From Embleya scabrispora DSM 41855 (GTDB lineage: Bacteria > Actinomycetota > Actinomycetes > Streptomycetales > Streptomycetaceae), in NCBI RefSeq assembly GCF_000372745.1, contig NZ_KB889664.1, positions 366,802-430,801 on the forward strand: a stretch of DNA of 64,000 nt. Direction: 5' to 3'. The position numbers and the translations under genes are program-made. Under the pieces are notes generated by a model. It was not told the DNA's origin and ran no database searches. It saw only the letters and a list, made by a program, of their open reading frames with translations. How positions within the stretch are numbered: position 1 is the stretch's first letter; every line of letters begins with the position of its first letter. This document shows, in pieces, positions 55,463-64,000 of the stretch.

Positions 55463-56119
55463 TCAACCGGCCGTGTGCCAGGGGCCCATGCCCAGGCGCC
55501 GCGTGTTGCCGAGGTCGATCCCGCCCGGGATCGCTATCTGTTGCCGGGACTGTCCCGGAAGCGGCGCGACATCGAGGTAGCGCCCGTTCCGAGCGGCCCC
55601 CGCCCCGTCCGTGACGGTGTTGCGCCACGCGACCGCGGAGATCGCCCGCTCGCCGGGACGCAGGGTCACCGGTCGCGGCTCGGCCTGGAAGTTCTCCATG
55701 GTGAGGATCGAGGCCGCCCCCGGCTCGATTTCGACGTCGAGTGCGGCCTGCTCGGCGTCCAGGACCCGGATACCGGGATATCCGGTCACGGTGCGGGTCG
55801 TATCGCCGCAGTTGACCATCGTCAGGCTTGTCGCCCGCAGCCCCATCGCCGCGTCGGGTTCCTCTGCCGTGATCCGAAGCCCGGACTCCGGGCAACCGAC
55901 GGGCCGAGCCGAGGCGTTCGGCGTCGTCACGACGTCGCGGTCGTTCGGTAGGGACGACGCTCCGTGCTCCCCGCGGGACGTCGGTACGGACGTCGACCCG
56001 CCCCCGCCGCCGGCGTTGCGCGCGGTCGACTCGTCCGCGCACCCGCTCCCACCCACCACGACCGCGGCCACAAGCAGCCCGCCGGTCCACGCCCACCGCA
56101 TACGCCGACCTGTTTTCAT
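55463..56119 (-). CDS. DUF4232 lipoprotein
   Basis: The 218-aa protein has a lipoprotein signal (AWTGGLLVAAVVVGGSGCAD, lipobox GSGC with the Cys near 27), a Gly/Ser linker and a DUF4232 domain: SGLRITAEEPDAAMGLRATS, LTMVNCGDTTRTVTGYPGIR, VTLRPGERAISAVAW. DUF4232 proteins are surface beta-sandwich proteins of unknown role. ATG 56119 is the likely start; a second Met lies six residues later. The 291-bp gap before it (55172-55462) holds no gene. Confidence 0.87.
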   Translation of the reverse strand: MKTGRRMRWAWTGGLLVAAVVVGGSGCADESTARNAGGGGGSTSVPTSRGEHGASSLPNDRDVVTTPNASARPVGCPESGLRITAEEPDAAMGLRATSLTMVNCGDTTRTVTGYPGIRVLDAEQAALDVEIEPGAASILTMENFQAEPRPVTLRPGERAISAVAWRNTVTDGAGAARNGRYLDVAPLPGQSRQQIAIPGGIDLGNTRRLGMGPWHTAG

Positions 56120-56594
56120 TCGACGATGATTCCACGCGCCTTCGCCGGGCGGGGTGTCCGTTGCGCTGTCGGCTCGTTGCCCCGTTGGCTCGCCGACTTC
56201 CCGACGGAGCGGACTGCGAAGCGGTCGGCCCGTGCTGCCGGGCACCAGGTGGCTTCGAGCAAGTACTGAGCGGACCGGGGCCGTTTCCGCATGTGACGGA
56301 GCTCGAAAATCTAGTGCGGGCGCAGTAGACATCGCCAGATTCGATGAGTATGTTTTCTGTCGTAGCCAAGCAAGTCAGTGAGGCGCGGCGGAGACGAAGC
56401 GGCGCGCGTTGTCCAGGGTTCGACGGCGGAGTCCCGGGGCCGTGAATTGTTCGGCAAGGGTTCCGGAGGCTGGTTGTCGGGCCGAGGGGAGTCGAGGAGA
56501 ACCGAGGGCGGTCCACGGGGTCGCCGTGCAGGACGGGCAGCAACCGGCAGTACCTGCACTTCGGTTGTATCCGCAGTGGCAGTACTCGTTGCAC

Positions 56595-56836
56595 CACGAA
56601 GGCAGGAGAGGAAGGAGTGAACGCCATCCGGATCGCCCGCTCGGCGCGGTAGAGGTTGCTCGGCCGAGTGGGATCCGTAGAGACGCCGGTACGAAAGGTG
56701 GTCCACGGTCACGCAATTGCGATCCCCGCGCCCCCGCCATCTGGGGTGGACGCGGAACAAGTAGGCCGACACGTCGGTGTCGGTGGATGGTGTGGATTTC
56801 TTTCGGGTCCCTGGTGCCGCACGGCACCAGGGACCC
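56595..56836 (+). repeat. Diverged repeat, copy A, ending in a hairpin
   Basis: This ~240-bp segment resembles 57786-58022 in the same orientation. Shared landmarks are ACGCCATCCGGATCGCCCGC (A) / ACGCCATCGGATAGCCCGCC (B), AGGTGGTC..CGGTCACGCA and GCGATCCCCGC (56719-56729 / 57901-57911). It ends in a perfect 15-bp hairpin at 56805-56836. It lies just upstream of the MerR gene, so it may be a structured leader or a dispersed intergenic element. Upstream, 56120-56594 shows no gene. Confidence 0.6.
56805..56836 (+). terminator. 15-bp hairpin with GGTGCC arms
   Basis: Arms GGGTCCCTGGTGCCG and CGGCACCAGGGACCC pair perfectly around a 2-nt centre. It is either a terminator of a short RNA or part of a regulatory leader, since it ends 66 bp before the MerR start. 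Confidence 0.7.
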
Positions 56837-56902
56837 TCGACGCGTTTACGAACAGCTGTGACGAATGTGAACTCGATGGATGTGAACTCAAGAAAGGCGC
56901 CG

Positions 56903-57250
56903 ATGGCTCCCGAATCCGGTTCGACCCCGCCCAAGGCCGACAGGCTCGACGACGACGACTACCCCGCCTACACGATGGGCCGCGCGGCCGCATTGATCGG
57001 CGCCTCGCAGGGTTTCCTGCGCGCCATCGGCGACTACGGTTTGATCACCCCATTGCGCTCCGAGGGCGGCCACCGCCGTTACTCCCGCTATCAGTTGCGT
57101 ATCGCCCAGCGCGCCCGCGAACTCGTCGACCAGGGCACCGCCGTCGACGCCGCCTGCCGCATCGTCATCCTCGAGGACCAACTGGAAGAAGCCCTGCGCC
57201 TGAACGCCGAATTGCGCAAGGCGACCCAGACCCAGCCGGACGAGAGCTGA
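56903..57250 (+). CDS. MerR-family helix-turn-helix protein
   Basis: The 115-aa protein consists of a MerR DNA-binding domain (AYTMGRAAALIGASQGFLRA, RSEGGHRRYSRYQLRIA) and a coiled-coil tail (ACRIVILEDQLEEALRLNAE) with no effector domain. It is the compact MerR type conserved across actinomycetes and often found near cold-shock or stress genes. ATG 56903 follows AAAGG; several in-frame upstream starts exist, including the repeated GATGTGAACTC. It sits between repeat copies A and B. Confidence 0.87.
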   Translation: MAPESGSTPPKADRLDDDDYPAYTMGRAAALIGASQGFLRAIGDYGLITPLRSEGGHRRYSRYQLRIAQRARELVDQGTAVDAACRIVILEDQLEEALRLNAELRKATQTQPDES

Positions 57251-57713
57251 CCCACCGAACGAGCGCCGACCCACCGAGGATGCTCGGGCGCGGCGTTCCC
57301 GACAGGCGCGCGCCCTCAGGGCTCGGGCGGCCGGACCGGACCGCCGAACGCGCGACAACGGTCATTCCACGCCCCTGTCGCGCGATCCGCGTCGCCGGCG
57401 TGGGTACCGACCGGGCATGTGGTGACGCCCCGGTGGCGAGACATCGACACGAGCGAAAATCTGTCATGTCGGAGATAGACATTCGCGTTCAACGTGGCTA
57501 ACGTTCCAAGTGTAGGAACCGAAGGAAACGTCGAGCGGGCGTGCCGGATGGCTTGCCAGCGCGGCGGAGAATGTCGAGAGTTCGTCGGGGCCGGTGTGTG
57601 CGAAGGGCTCCGGCGGCGGATGTACACAGGATCGTCGGACAGGTCGAGACCAGGAAGAAGAGGGTTTCGGCCGACGGCGAGGCAAGGAGCAAGGCAAGCG
57701 AAGTACATCGCAC

Positions 57714-57740
57714 AGCACACAGCACACAGCACACAGCACA
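57714..57740. repeat. 7-bp tandem repeat in AC-rich stretch
   Basis: AGCACAC is repeated almost four times inside an unusually AT/AC-rich stretch (about 57480-57780) that lacks a recognisable gene. The surrounding gap 57251-57785 shows nothing else. Confidence 0.7.
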
Positions 57741-57785
57741 GAACACAGAGTGCAACAGCGGCAACAGATCCACCCAGCATTCGCA

Positions 57786-58022
57786 GGCCAGAGGAAGAAG
57801 GGAAGGGTTCCAGACGCCATCGGATAGCCCGCCATCGGCGACATGGCCGAGCGGGCACCGCGGTCCATCCGAACGGAAGGTGGTCTTCGGTCACGCACAA
57901 GCGATCCCCGCACACCCCACTGCCGCGTGCGGCAGTGCTGCGGATACGACACCGGGCTTCGTAGCCGGTGGATGGTGAGACAACCCGAAATCCCGGACCC
58001 CGGTGCCACGGCACCGGGGTCC
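57786..58022 (+). repeat. Diverged repeat, copy B, ending in a hairpin
   Basis: This is the partner of copy A, about 1.19 kb downstream in the same orientation. It ends in a perfect 13-bp hairpin at 57995-58022 (GGACCCCGGTGCC / GGCACCGGGGTCC). Unlike copy A, no intact gene follows on the plus strand; from 58023 to 58314 there is only a weak open frame, MSGEYGPVGSASEE, of no known family. Confidence 0.55.
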
Positions 58023-58314
58023 TCGTCATGAGCGGCGAGTACGGGCCCGTCGGCAGCGCGAGCGAGGAGATCGCGGCCCACACACCGAACGCCCCGGCCT
58101 GCTCGCCCCGTCAATGCGTGACGGGTTTTCGCCCCGGCCCGGCTCATGCCGACTTCGACAATCCCGTCCGGGTCGGGCTCCGAGCCCATGTCGGTGTCCG
58201 AGCCCGGTCCGAGCGCGATCCCGCCGGGAGCAGCCACGCGAAAGCCGCGATCGTACTCCGGCAGCGAGCCGCCCGTCTCCATACGGGCGCGTGAGCGGCC
58301 GATGGACGCAGCCG

Positions 58315-59265
58315 TCAGCGGCCGGCTCGACCCTGGTCGGGTCGGGCGTGGATCGGGACGAGGAGGGTCGGGGACTTGGCGTGGTGGAGGACGGTGTGGG
58401 TGATGCGGCCGAGGTTGGGGCCGAAGCGGCCGGTGTCGCGGTGGGCGGTGAGCACGATCAGCTCGGCGTCGGCGCTCGCGGTGATCAGGGCGTGTGCGGG
58501 AGTGTCCAGGACGACGTCCTCGGTGACGGTGACGTATGGGTACTTCTCGCCGAGGGGCTCGAGTGCGGCGGCCAGGGTGGCCCGTGCAGCCGCCCGCCGG
58601 TCGTCCATGACCGACACGGCCGGGGCAAACCCGACGCGGCCGGCCATCGTCGCGGCGGGGTAACGCCAGGCATGGATGGCGCGCAGGGGCAGGTGTCGGG
58701 CCTGGGCCTGGGCGAACGCGGCTTCCAGGGCGGGGGTGCAGTCGTCTTCGGAGACGCCGACCACGATCGACTTCGGGGTGCGATCGGCGGCGGTCGCGTG
58801 GTCGGGATGGACGACCAGGAGCGGGCACCTGGCCGCCGCGGCTGCGGGGAGGCTGACCGAGCCCATCAGGAGGCCGGCGAAGCCGCCCATCCCTCGGCTG
58901 CCGACGACCAGAAGCGCGGCGCGATCGCTCGCGGCCTCCAGCGCGTCGATGGCGTTGGCGAGTTCGACCGTGGCGAGCACCGACAGGTCGCCATGGCGGG
59001 CACGGGCACGGGCGGCGCCGCGGTCGACGATGGTGCGGGCGTTCTCGCGCAGTTGTCGACCGAAGCGGTCGTCGGCGCCGGCGACTTCGACCCATTCCAG
59101 CGCGTGCAGCACTTCGAGGGTGCTGTGTCGGAGCACCGCCTCGTCGGCGGCCAGGTCCACGGCGCGTTCGGCACCGGGCGAGCCGTCGAATCCGACGACG
59201 ACGTGGCCGAGGACCGGAGTCGGAGGGGAGGGCGATCCGGTCGCGGAGGTCGACGGCTGGCTCAT
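58315..59265 (-). CDS. Universal stress protein (two USP domains)
   Basis: The 316-aa protein has two UspA domains. Domain 1 (about 20-160) contains HVVVGFDGSPGAERAVDLAA and the ATP-binding loop GSRGMGGFAGLLMGSVS. Domain 2 (about 168-305) contains SIVVGVSEDDCTPALEAAF and the less canonical loop TAHRDTGRFGPNLGRITHTV. Tandem USPs are common in actinomycete dormancy regulons. ATG 59265 follows GGAACG. It lies 73 bp after the second USP gene, probably one transcript. Confidence 0.92.
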   Translation of the reverse strand: MSQPSTSATGSPSPPTPVLGHVVVGFDGSPGAERAVDLAADEAVLRHSTLEVLHALEWVEVAGADDRFGRQLRENARTIVDRGAARARARHGDLSVLATVELANAIDALEAASDRAALLVVGSRGMGGFAGLLMGSVSLPAAAAARCPLLVVHPDHATAADRTPKSIVVGVSEDDCTPALEAAFAQAQARHLPLRAIHAWRYPAATMAGRVGFAPAVSVMDDRRAAARATLAAALEPLGEKYPYVTVTEDVVLDTPAHALITASADAELIVLTAHRDTGRFGPNLGRITHTVLHHAKSPTLLVPIHARPDQGRAGR

Positions 59266-59338
59266 GGCGCGTTCCTTTCGGGCGATGATCGGGGGCCGGT
59301 CGCCTGCCCGTGCTTCGGGTGCCCGGGGCCGGCACACC

Positions 59339-60247
59339 TCAGTCGTGGTCGCCCGAGGTCTCGTCGTACGGGGTCGGCACGACCACGAGGGGGCAGCGGG
59401 CGTGGCGGATCAGCCCTTGGCTGACCGAGCCCAGCAGCAGGCCCGCGAAGCCGCCTCGACCGCGGGTGCCGACGACCAGGCACAGGGCGTGCTCGGCGGC
59501 CTCGCGCAGAACCTCGACGGGGTGTCCGACGGCGACTTCGCGGTGTACCGGCACGCTCGGGTACTTCTCGGTCCAACCGGCGAGGGTCTCGGCGAGCGCG
59601 AGTCGGCCCTCCTGCATCTCCTCGCGCATCCGCAGCCCGGCCACGAGCCCGCCGGACAGTTGCCGGACATTGACCGCCACGATCGTGGCGCCGCGGCGGG
59701 CGGCCTCGTCGAAGGCGTACGCCACCGCGGGTTCGGAGCGCCGTGCGCCGTCCACCGCGACCACGATGGTCGGGGGCTCGGCGCCGGTGTGTTCGGGTTC
59801 GCGGACGACGACCACCGGGCACCTCGCGTGCGCGGTGACGGGTACCGCGATACCGCCGGTGGTCAGCAGCTCGGTCGCCGTGGACAGTCGGCGGGAGCCG
59901 AGCACGATCATCGCCGCGTCCCGGCTCTGCTCGCGCAGGGCGGCCACCGGCGTCCCGTCGGCCAGGACCGCGTTCACGCTCAGCCCGGGGTGGCGGGTCA
60001 CCACGAGGTCCCGGGCCTCGTCGAGCGCGCGGAGGCCGGCGTCGCGGAAGCGTTCGCTCCAGGTCTGCCGGTGCGGGTTCAGCTCGGGGTTGCGGTCGGC
60101 GTCGGCCGGCCAGTCGAGCGCGTGCACCAGGCGCAGCGGCAGGGCGCGCCGGGCCGCCTCGTCGGCTGCCCACACCATCGCGAGCCGACCCGCGTCGGTG
60201 TGTTCGACTCCCACGACGATCGGCGTCGTCTTCTCGTGCGTGGTCAC
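59339..60247 (-). CDS. Universal stress protein (two USP domains)
   Basis: The 302-aa tandem USP reads PIVVGVEHTDAGRLAMVWAA in domain 1, with a short non-canonical loop (GSRRLSTATELLTTGGI). Domain 2 (from about 157) has TIVVAVDGARRSEPAVAYAF and the full ATP loop GTRGRGGFAGLLLGSVSQ. GTG 60247 follows AAAGGAG. It is upstream of the other USP gene and divergent from the GNAT-synthetase fusion, which suggests a shared stress promoter region. Confidence 0.92.
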   Translation of the reverse strand: MTTHEKTTPIVVGVEHTDAGRLAMVWAADEAARRALPLRLVHALDWPADADRNPELNPHRQTWSERFRDAGLRALDEARDLVVTRHPGLSVNAVLADGTPVAALREQSRDAAMIVLGSRRLSTATELLTTGGIAVPVTAHARCPVVVVREPEHTGAEPPTIVVAVDGARRSEPAVAYAFDEAARRGATIVAVNVRQLSGGLVAGLRMREEMQEGRLALAETLAGWTEKYPSVPVHREVAVGHPVEVLREAAEHALCLVVGTRGRGGFAGLLLGSVSQGLIRHARCPLVVVPTPYDETSGDHD

Positions 60248-60432
60248 GGTCGACTCCTTTCCCGGGGCCGATTGCCTGTCGGCCCCTGTGGTGAACACTG
60301 CTCGGTGCCGACGGGTCCGGACAGGGCCGTTGGACCCGGGCGTGGGGACCGGTCGGCCCTGCCTGGCGCCGGTGATCGGCGCGAGGCTGGCGGTGAGCGG
60401 CGCGGGTGCGCCACGGCCGAAGGGAACGGTCC

Positions 60433-63129
60433 ATGAACGAGTTCGGCACACCGCACGAGGTCTGGGCATTGGCTGCGGACGGCGAGACGGTACTGCTGCG
60501 GCCGCCGGGGCCCGAGGATCGGGATCGGGTGCTGGCGATGCACCACGCCATGTCGGCGGAGAACCTGTACCTGCGGTTCTTCGGCGCCTCGCCGTCGTCG
60601 GTGCGCGAGACCGCCGAGCGGGTGTGCAGGCCGGGTCGGGCCGGGTACGGCGCGCTGATCGCGCTCACCCACGACGGGGGCGAGGTCATCGGGGTGGTCG
60701 AGTACAACGGCGACGCCGGCACCGGCGAGGCCGAACTCGCCTTGGCCGTGACGGACACATGGCACGGCCGGGGAATCGGCACCCTGCTGATCGAGCACGC
60801 GGTCACGATGGCCCGCGTGGACAAGGTGCACACGCTGGTCGCGGACACGCTGCCGTGGAATCGGCCGATGCTGCGGGTCCTGGAGGACATGGGGCTGCCG
60901 GTGCGCAACCGGCTCGTGGCGGGTGTGATGAGCTGTGTGATCCCGTTGGACGGCGACATTCCCTCCACCGAGCGATACCTGACCGCCCTGGCGCGGCGGG
61001 AGGCTCTCGCGGACGTGGCCAGTCTGGTGCCGCTGTTCGCACCCCGATCGGTCGCGGTGGCGGGCGCCGGGCGTCGGGCGGACTCCGTCGGCCGAGCCCT
61101 GCTGCGCAACGTCAAGGCGGCGCACTACACCGGGACTCTGGCCGTGCTGCACCCCACCGCGACCGAGGTGGACGGAGTGCCGGCGTTTCCGACGCCGGAT
61201 CAGCTCCCGGAGGTGCCCGATCTGGTGGTGGTGGCCGTCCCCGCCGAGGCGGTCCCCGCGCTGGTCGAGGACTGCGGACGCGCCGGCGTGCGCGCCCTGG
61301 TCGTGGTCACCTCGGGGGGTACGCCGGAGCAGGCCGCGCGCGTGCACGACTCCGTCCGCCGACACGGCATGCGGATGGTCGGCCCCAACTGCCTGGGCAT
61401 CGCGCAGACCGATCCCACCACGGCGTTGAACGCGACCTTCGGCTGGGTCGTGCCCGGGCCCGGCAGCGCCGGGGTGGCGGTGCAGTCGGGCGGTGTCGGG
61501 ATCGCGTTGACGGAGCAGTTGAACCGGCTCGGGATCGGGGTGTCGACCTTCGCGTCGCTCGGTGACAAGTACGACGTCAGCGGCAACGACATGCTTCAGT
61601 GGTGGCAGGCCGACACCCGGACCTCGATGGCGATCCTGCACCTGGAGTCCTTCGGCAATCCGCGCAAGTTCTCCCGGATCGCACGCACCGTCGGCCGCAC
61701 CAAGCCGGTGCTGACCGTCGACGCCGGACGCTCCGCCGCCGGACGCCGCGCCGCCGGATCGCACACCGCCGCCGCGGTCACCCCGACCGTGGCGCGCGGG
61801 GCGCTGTTTCGCCAGGCCGGAGTGACCGCCGCACAGACCCTCGGCGACCTGGTCGCGGTCGCCGCGCTGTTGCACGCCCAGCCGCTGCCCGACGGTGCCG
61901 CGGTGGCGGTGATCGGCAACGCGGGCGGCGCCGGGGTGCTCGCCGCGGACGCCTGCGTGGACGCGGGCTTGGCCGTTCCGCGCTTCGGCCCCGACCTCGA
62001 AGCCGACCTCCGCGCCCTGCTGCCCGCCGGCGCCGCGTGCGCCAACCCGGTGGACACCACCGCCACCGTCGACGGCGAGACCCTACGACGGTGCGTGGAC
62101 CGGGTGTTGGCGGCCGGCCACGTGGACGCCGTCGTTTTGGCCCTGGCCCCGACCGCGCTCGGTGACCCGCTCGGCGAGATCCTCGCGGGCCCCGCGGACC
62201 GTGGGCGGCCCGTCCTGGTGATTGCCCCCGAACGCGCCGCCGCGGTCGAACTGTTGCCCGCCGTGGGCGGGAAGGTCCCGGTGTACGGCGACGCGCGCAC
62301 CGCGGCCGTCGCGCTCGCGCACGCCTACGAGCGCGCGATGTGGCTGACCCGACCGCGCGGAACGGTGCCGGCGTTGACCGACGTCGATCGCGGGGCGGCC
62401 CGCTCGCTCGCCGCCGAGTTCCTGCTGCGCGAGCCCGACGGCGGCTGGCTGCCGCCGCGCGAGTGCGCACGCATGCTGGGCGCGTACGGCATCGAGGTGA
62501 GCCCCTGGCGGCAGGCCTTCGACGCCGAGGAGGCCGTGGCGATGGCCCGCGAACTCGCGCCGCTGGGCGTCGACGGCGCGGTCGTGCTCAAGGCGTACGG
62601 CCCGCACATCGTGCACAAGAGCGATGTGGGTGGGGTCAGGTTGCGGCTGGTCGGTGACGACGCGGTGCGTGCGGCGTTCACCGACCTCGCCCATCGGATC
62701 GGGGCCCTGATGGAGAGCGTGGTCGTGCAACCCATGGCCGCCTCCGGCGTCGAACTGATCGCCGGGGTGACCCAGGACGAGGTACTGGGCCCGCTGGTGG
62801 TGTTCGGACTCGGCGGCGTGACCACCGACGTGCTCGGCGACCACGGCGCGCGGCTGACCCCGCTGACCGACCTGGACGCACACTCGCTGCTGGCCGGTTC
62901 GCGCGGGGCACCGCTGCTCTACGGCCACCGGGGCGGGGCACCCACCGACACGGCCGGGATCGAGAACGTCCTGCACCGACTGTCCAGGCTCGCGGACGAC
63001 GTGCCGCAACTCGCGGAAGCCGACCTGAACCCGCTGGTCGCCCGCCCCGACGGGGTCACCGTCGTCGACGCCAGGATCCGCCTCGCCCCGCGACACGGAC
63101 AGGATCCGTACCTGCGGCGACTGCGCTGA
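60433..63129 (+). CDS. GNAT acetyltransferase fused to NDP-forming acyl-CoA synthetase
   Basis: The 898-aa protein has an N-terminal GNAT domain (about 15-180: LYLRFFGASPSSV, ELALAVTDTWHGRGIGTLLI). A CoA-binding/succinyl-CoA-synthetase-like region follows (about 195-670: VVVTSGGTPEQAARVH, VGPNCLGIAQTDP, GVAVQSGGVGIALTEQLNRL), then a C-terminal ATP-grasp domain (VVLKAYGPHIVHKSDVGGVR, ELIAGVTQDEVLGPLVVFGL). These Pat-type fusions acetylate lysines of metabolic enzymes such as acetyl-CoA synthetase. ATG 60433 follows GGGAACGG. It is divergent from the USP genes. Confidence 0.93.
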   Translation: MNEFGTPHEVWALAADGETVLLRPPGPEDRDRVLAMHHAMSAENLYLRFFGASPSSVRETAERVCRPGRAGYGALIALTHDGGEVIGVVEYNGDAGTGEAELALAVTDTWHGRGIGTLLIEHAVTMARVDKVHTLVADTLPWNRPMLRVLEDMGLPVRNRLVAGVMSCVIPLDGDIPSTERYLTALARREALADVASLVPLFAPRSVAVAGAGRRADSVGRALLRNVKAAHYTGTLAVLHPTATEVDGVPAFPTPDQLPEVPDLVVVAVPAEAVPALVEDCGRAGVRALVVVTSGGTPEQAARVHDSVRRHGMRMVGPNCLGIAQTDPTTALNATFGWVVPGPGSAGVAVQSGGVGIALTEQLNRLGIGVSTFASLGDKYDVSGNDMLQWWQADTRTSMAILHLESFGNPRKFSRIARTVGRTKPVLTVDAGRSAAGRRAAGSHTAAAVTPTVARGALFRQAGVTAAQTLGDLVAVAALLHAQPLPDGAAVAVIGNAGGAGVLAADACVDAGLAVPRFGPDLEADLRALLPAGAACANPVDTTATVDGETLRRCVDRVLAAGHVDAVVLALAPTALGDPLGEILAGPADRGRPVLVIAPERAAAVELLPAVGGKVPVYGDARTAAVALAHAYERAMWLTRPRGTVPALTDVDRGAARSLAAEFLLREPDGGWLPPRECARMLGAYGIEVSPWRQAFDAEEAVAMARELAPLGVDGAVVLKAYGPHIVHKSDVGGVRLRLVGDDAVRAAFTDLAHRIGALMESVVVQPMAASGVELIAGVTQDEVLGPLVVFGLGGVTTDVLGDHGARLTPLTDLDAHSLLAGSRGAPLLYGHRGGAPTDTAGIENVLHRLSRLADDVPQLAEADLNPLVARPDGVTVVDARIRLAPRHGQDPYLRRLR

Positions 63130-63192
63130 ACCCGGAGGCCGGCGCAGATCCGAGCCACACGTCGGCCCCGCGTCGCGAAGGTCGAGAGGGAC

Positions 63193-63211
63193 CGGCGGCC
63201 GGTTGCCGCCG
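63193..63211. terminator. Short hairpin between convergent genes
   Basis: A 7-bp stem (CGGCGGC / GCCGCCG) with a 5-nt loop abuts the kinase stop at 63212. It is a weak bidirectional terminator candidate. Confidence 0.4.
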
Positions 63212-64000
63212 TCAACCCAGCGGCACGCGCCATTCCAGGAGTGCGCCGGCCTCGGGAGCTGGTCCGAACGAGCAGGTGCCACCGAGGGATTCGGCCCGCT
63301 CTCGGATGTTCCCCAGGCCGCTGTCACGGGTCGGGGAGGTGGGCGGGCCCACGCCGTCGTCGCGCACCTGTATCCGCACGTACTTGTCGTCCGCCTCGAC
63401 ATGCACCTCCACGCGGCTCGCGTGGGCGTGCCGGGCGGCGTTCGCCAGTGCTTCGCGCAGCACCGCGATCACCTGGGCGGCGATCGGCTCGGACACCCGG
63501 GTGTCCAACAGGCCGTCCACGCGCAACGTCGGGGCGAAGCCCAGCATTTCGGTGACCGCGTCCACCTCGCGCAGACAACGCGAACGAAGTCCCGTACCGG
63601 CGTCGCGCCCCCGGGCCTTGAGGGAGAAGATCGTCGACCGGATCACCTTGATCGTGTCGTCCAACGCGTCCACCGCGGATTCGACCCGCTCCAGGGCCTC
63701 GGGGTGCTCGATGAAGCGCGTCGCGCTCTGCAGCGTCATACCCGTGGCGAACAGGCGTTGGATGGCCAGGTCGTGCAGGTCCCGGGCGATCCGGTCGCGG
63801 TCCTGCAACACGGTCAACAGTTCGGCGTCGCGGCGGCGCTCCGCGATCTCCAGGGCCAGCGCCGCGTGGTCGGCGAAGCCGGTGACCATGCGCACCACCG
63901 CGTCCGACAACTGCGGGCGCCCCGCCCGGTTGGCGACCTGGAGCACACCCCGGATGCGCTCGTGGGTGCCCAGCGGCAACAGGAACGCCGAGCCGAGATC
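63212..64000 (-). CDS. DevS-like GAF sensor histidine kinase (C-terminal part)
   Basis: The frame is open to the window edge, so the start is missing. The visible ~262 residues are the end of a GAF domain (LGTHERIRGVLQVANRAGRP), the HisKA_3 dimerisation helix with the phospho-His in DRIARDLHDLAIQRLFATG, and the HATPase domain (LREALANAARHAHASRVEVH, VRDDGVGPP, GLGNIRERAESLGG). This matches DevS/DosS-type kinases of the NarL-partner class. With the USP and GNAT genes it forms a hypoxia/stress-type block. Confidence 0.9.
   Translation of the reverse strand, partial: DLGSAFLLPLGTHERIRGVLQVANRAGRPQLSDAVVRMVTGFADHAALALEIAERRRDAELLTVLQDRDRIARDLHDLAIQRLFATGMTLQSATRFIEHPEALERVESAVDALDDTIKVIRSTIFSLKARGRDAGTGLRSRCLREVDAVTEMLGFAPTLRVDGLLDTRVSEPIAAQVIAVLREALANAARHAHASRVEVHVEADDKYVRIQVRDDGVGPPTSPTRDSGLGNIRERAESLGGTCSFGPAPEAGALLEWRVPLG

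Noticed and set aside
56282..56400. AT-rich stretch considered as a tRNA gene or attachment site
   Set aside because: No cloverleaf, CCA end or direct repeats could be found.
56595..56836. Known riboswitch classes (cobalamin, ydaO, TPP) for the MerR leader
   Set aside because: None of the conserved boxes of these classes could be recognised; only the repeat and hairpin are supported.
56719..57911. Two GCGATCCCCGC words resembling parts of type I-E CRISPR repeats
   Set aside because: Only two copies, 1.18 kb apart, each inside a longer related segment; no regular spacers and no cas genes.
57464..59335. Very long minus-strand open frame across the 58-kb region
   Set aside because: It is a high-GC shadow of the universal stress gene plus intergenic sequence; codon pattern and lack of family match speak against it.

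Overview
The window is very GC-rich, uses GTG and TTG starts freely, and carries actinomycete families: a WhiB-like protein, Ku with a lysine-rich tail, DUF2795, a MEDS/HATPase sensor, DUF2243 next to CtaG, universal stress proteins and a DevS-like kinase. This points to a Streptomyces-like actinomycete (Streptomyces, Kitasatospora or Embleya; the genus cannot be fixed from sequence alone). Many genes are truncated, fused or frameshifted. That fits an unstable chromosome-arm region, although one-base indels in G/C runs could also be assembly errors.

Layout. 1-9.4 kb: a small membrane protein, hemerythrin, zinc alcohol dehydrogenase, a broken DUF2231/P450 chimera, an SDR enzyme, a frameshifted whiB-like gene, a DUF4262 gene preceded by an unlisted 58-aa Cys-rich ORF, a serine hydrolase and an AraC/GyrI-type regulator. 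9.4-13.6 kb: a divergent AroA paralogue, a DUF6328 membrane protein, and a TetR/WrbA divergent pair with three matching operators between the genes. 13.6-18.3 kb: a deleted molybdopterin oxidoreductase, two small genes, and decayed SDR and MFS genes around a STAS protein. 18.3-26.8 kb: a toxin-antitoxin-like pair, DUF2243-CtaG, a YbdK-type ligase, Ku, an S41 protease and an NmrA-type reductase.

26.9-33.5 kb holds the most unusual locus. A caspase-family protease translationally coupled to an alpha/beta hydrolase is transcribed divergently from a large CHAT protease followed by a Nudix hydrolase. Two different caspase-clan peptidases with intact His/Cys dyads sit 139 bp apart, which suggests an uncharacterised regulated-proteolysis, cell-death or defence module. 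argG follows, with an inverted repeat upstream and a perfect 20-bp hairpin downstream.

35.6-43.5 kb: an acyl-CoA catabolic operon (acyl-CoA ligase, enoyl-CoA hydratase, acetoacetyl-CoA synthetase and 3-hydroxyacyl-CoA dehydrogenase, all overlapping by 4 bp) plus an amidohydrolase and a DUF3237 protein, facing a MarR regulator. 43.6-51.6 kb: an amidase remnant, an FAD oxidoreductase, a LuxR regulator, VOC, hydrolase and methyltransferase genes, an XRE-cupin regulator and an IMPase-like protein. 51.7-53.5 kb is a graveyard of acyl-CoA dehydrogenase, NodS-like methyltransferase, glycosyltransferase and TAP-type hydrolase fragments. 53.5-58.0 kb: a 42-aa conserved-looking protein, a STAS/MEDS-HATPase anti-sigma pair, a DUF4232 lipoprotein, and a MerR gene between two related ~240-bp repeats that each end in a hairpin. 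58.3-64 kb is a stress block: two universal stress proteins, a GNAT/acyl-CoA-synthetase fusion and the C-terminal part of a DevS-like histidine kinase cut by the window edge.

No rRNA, tRNA, CRISPR array, complete insertion sequence or replication origin was recognised.
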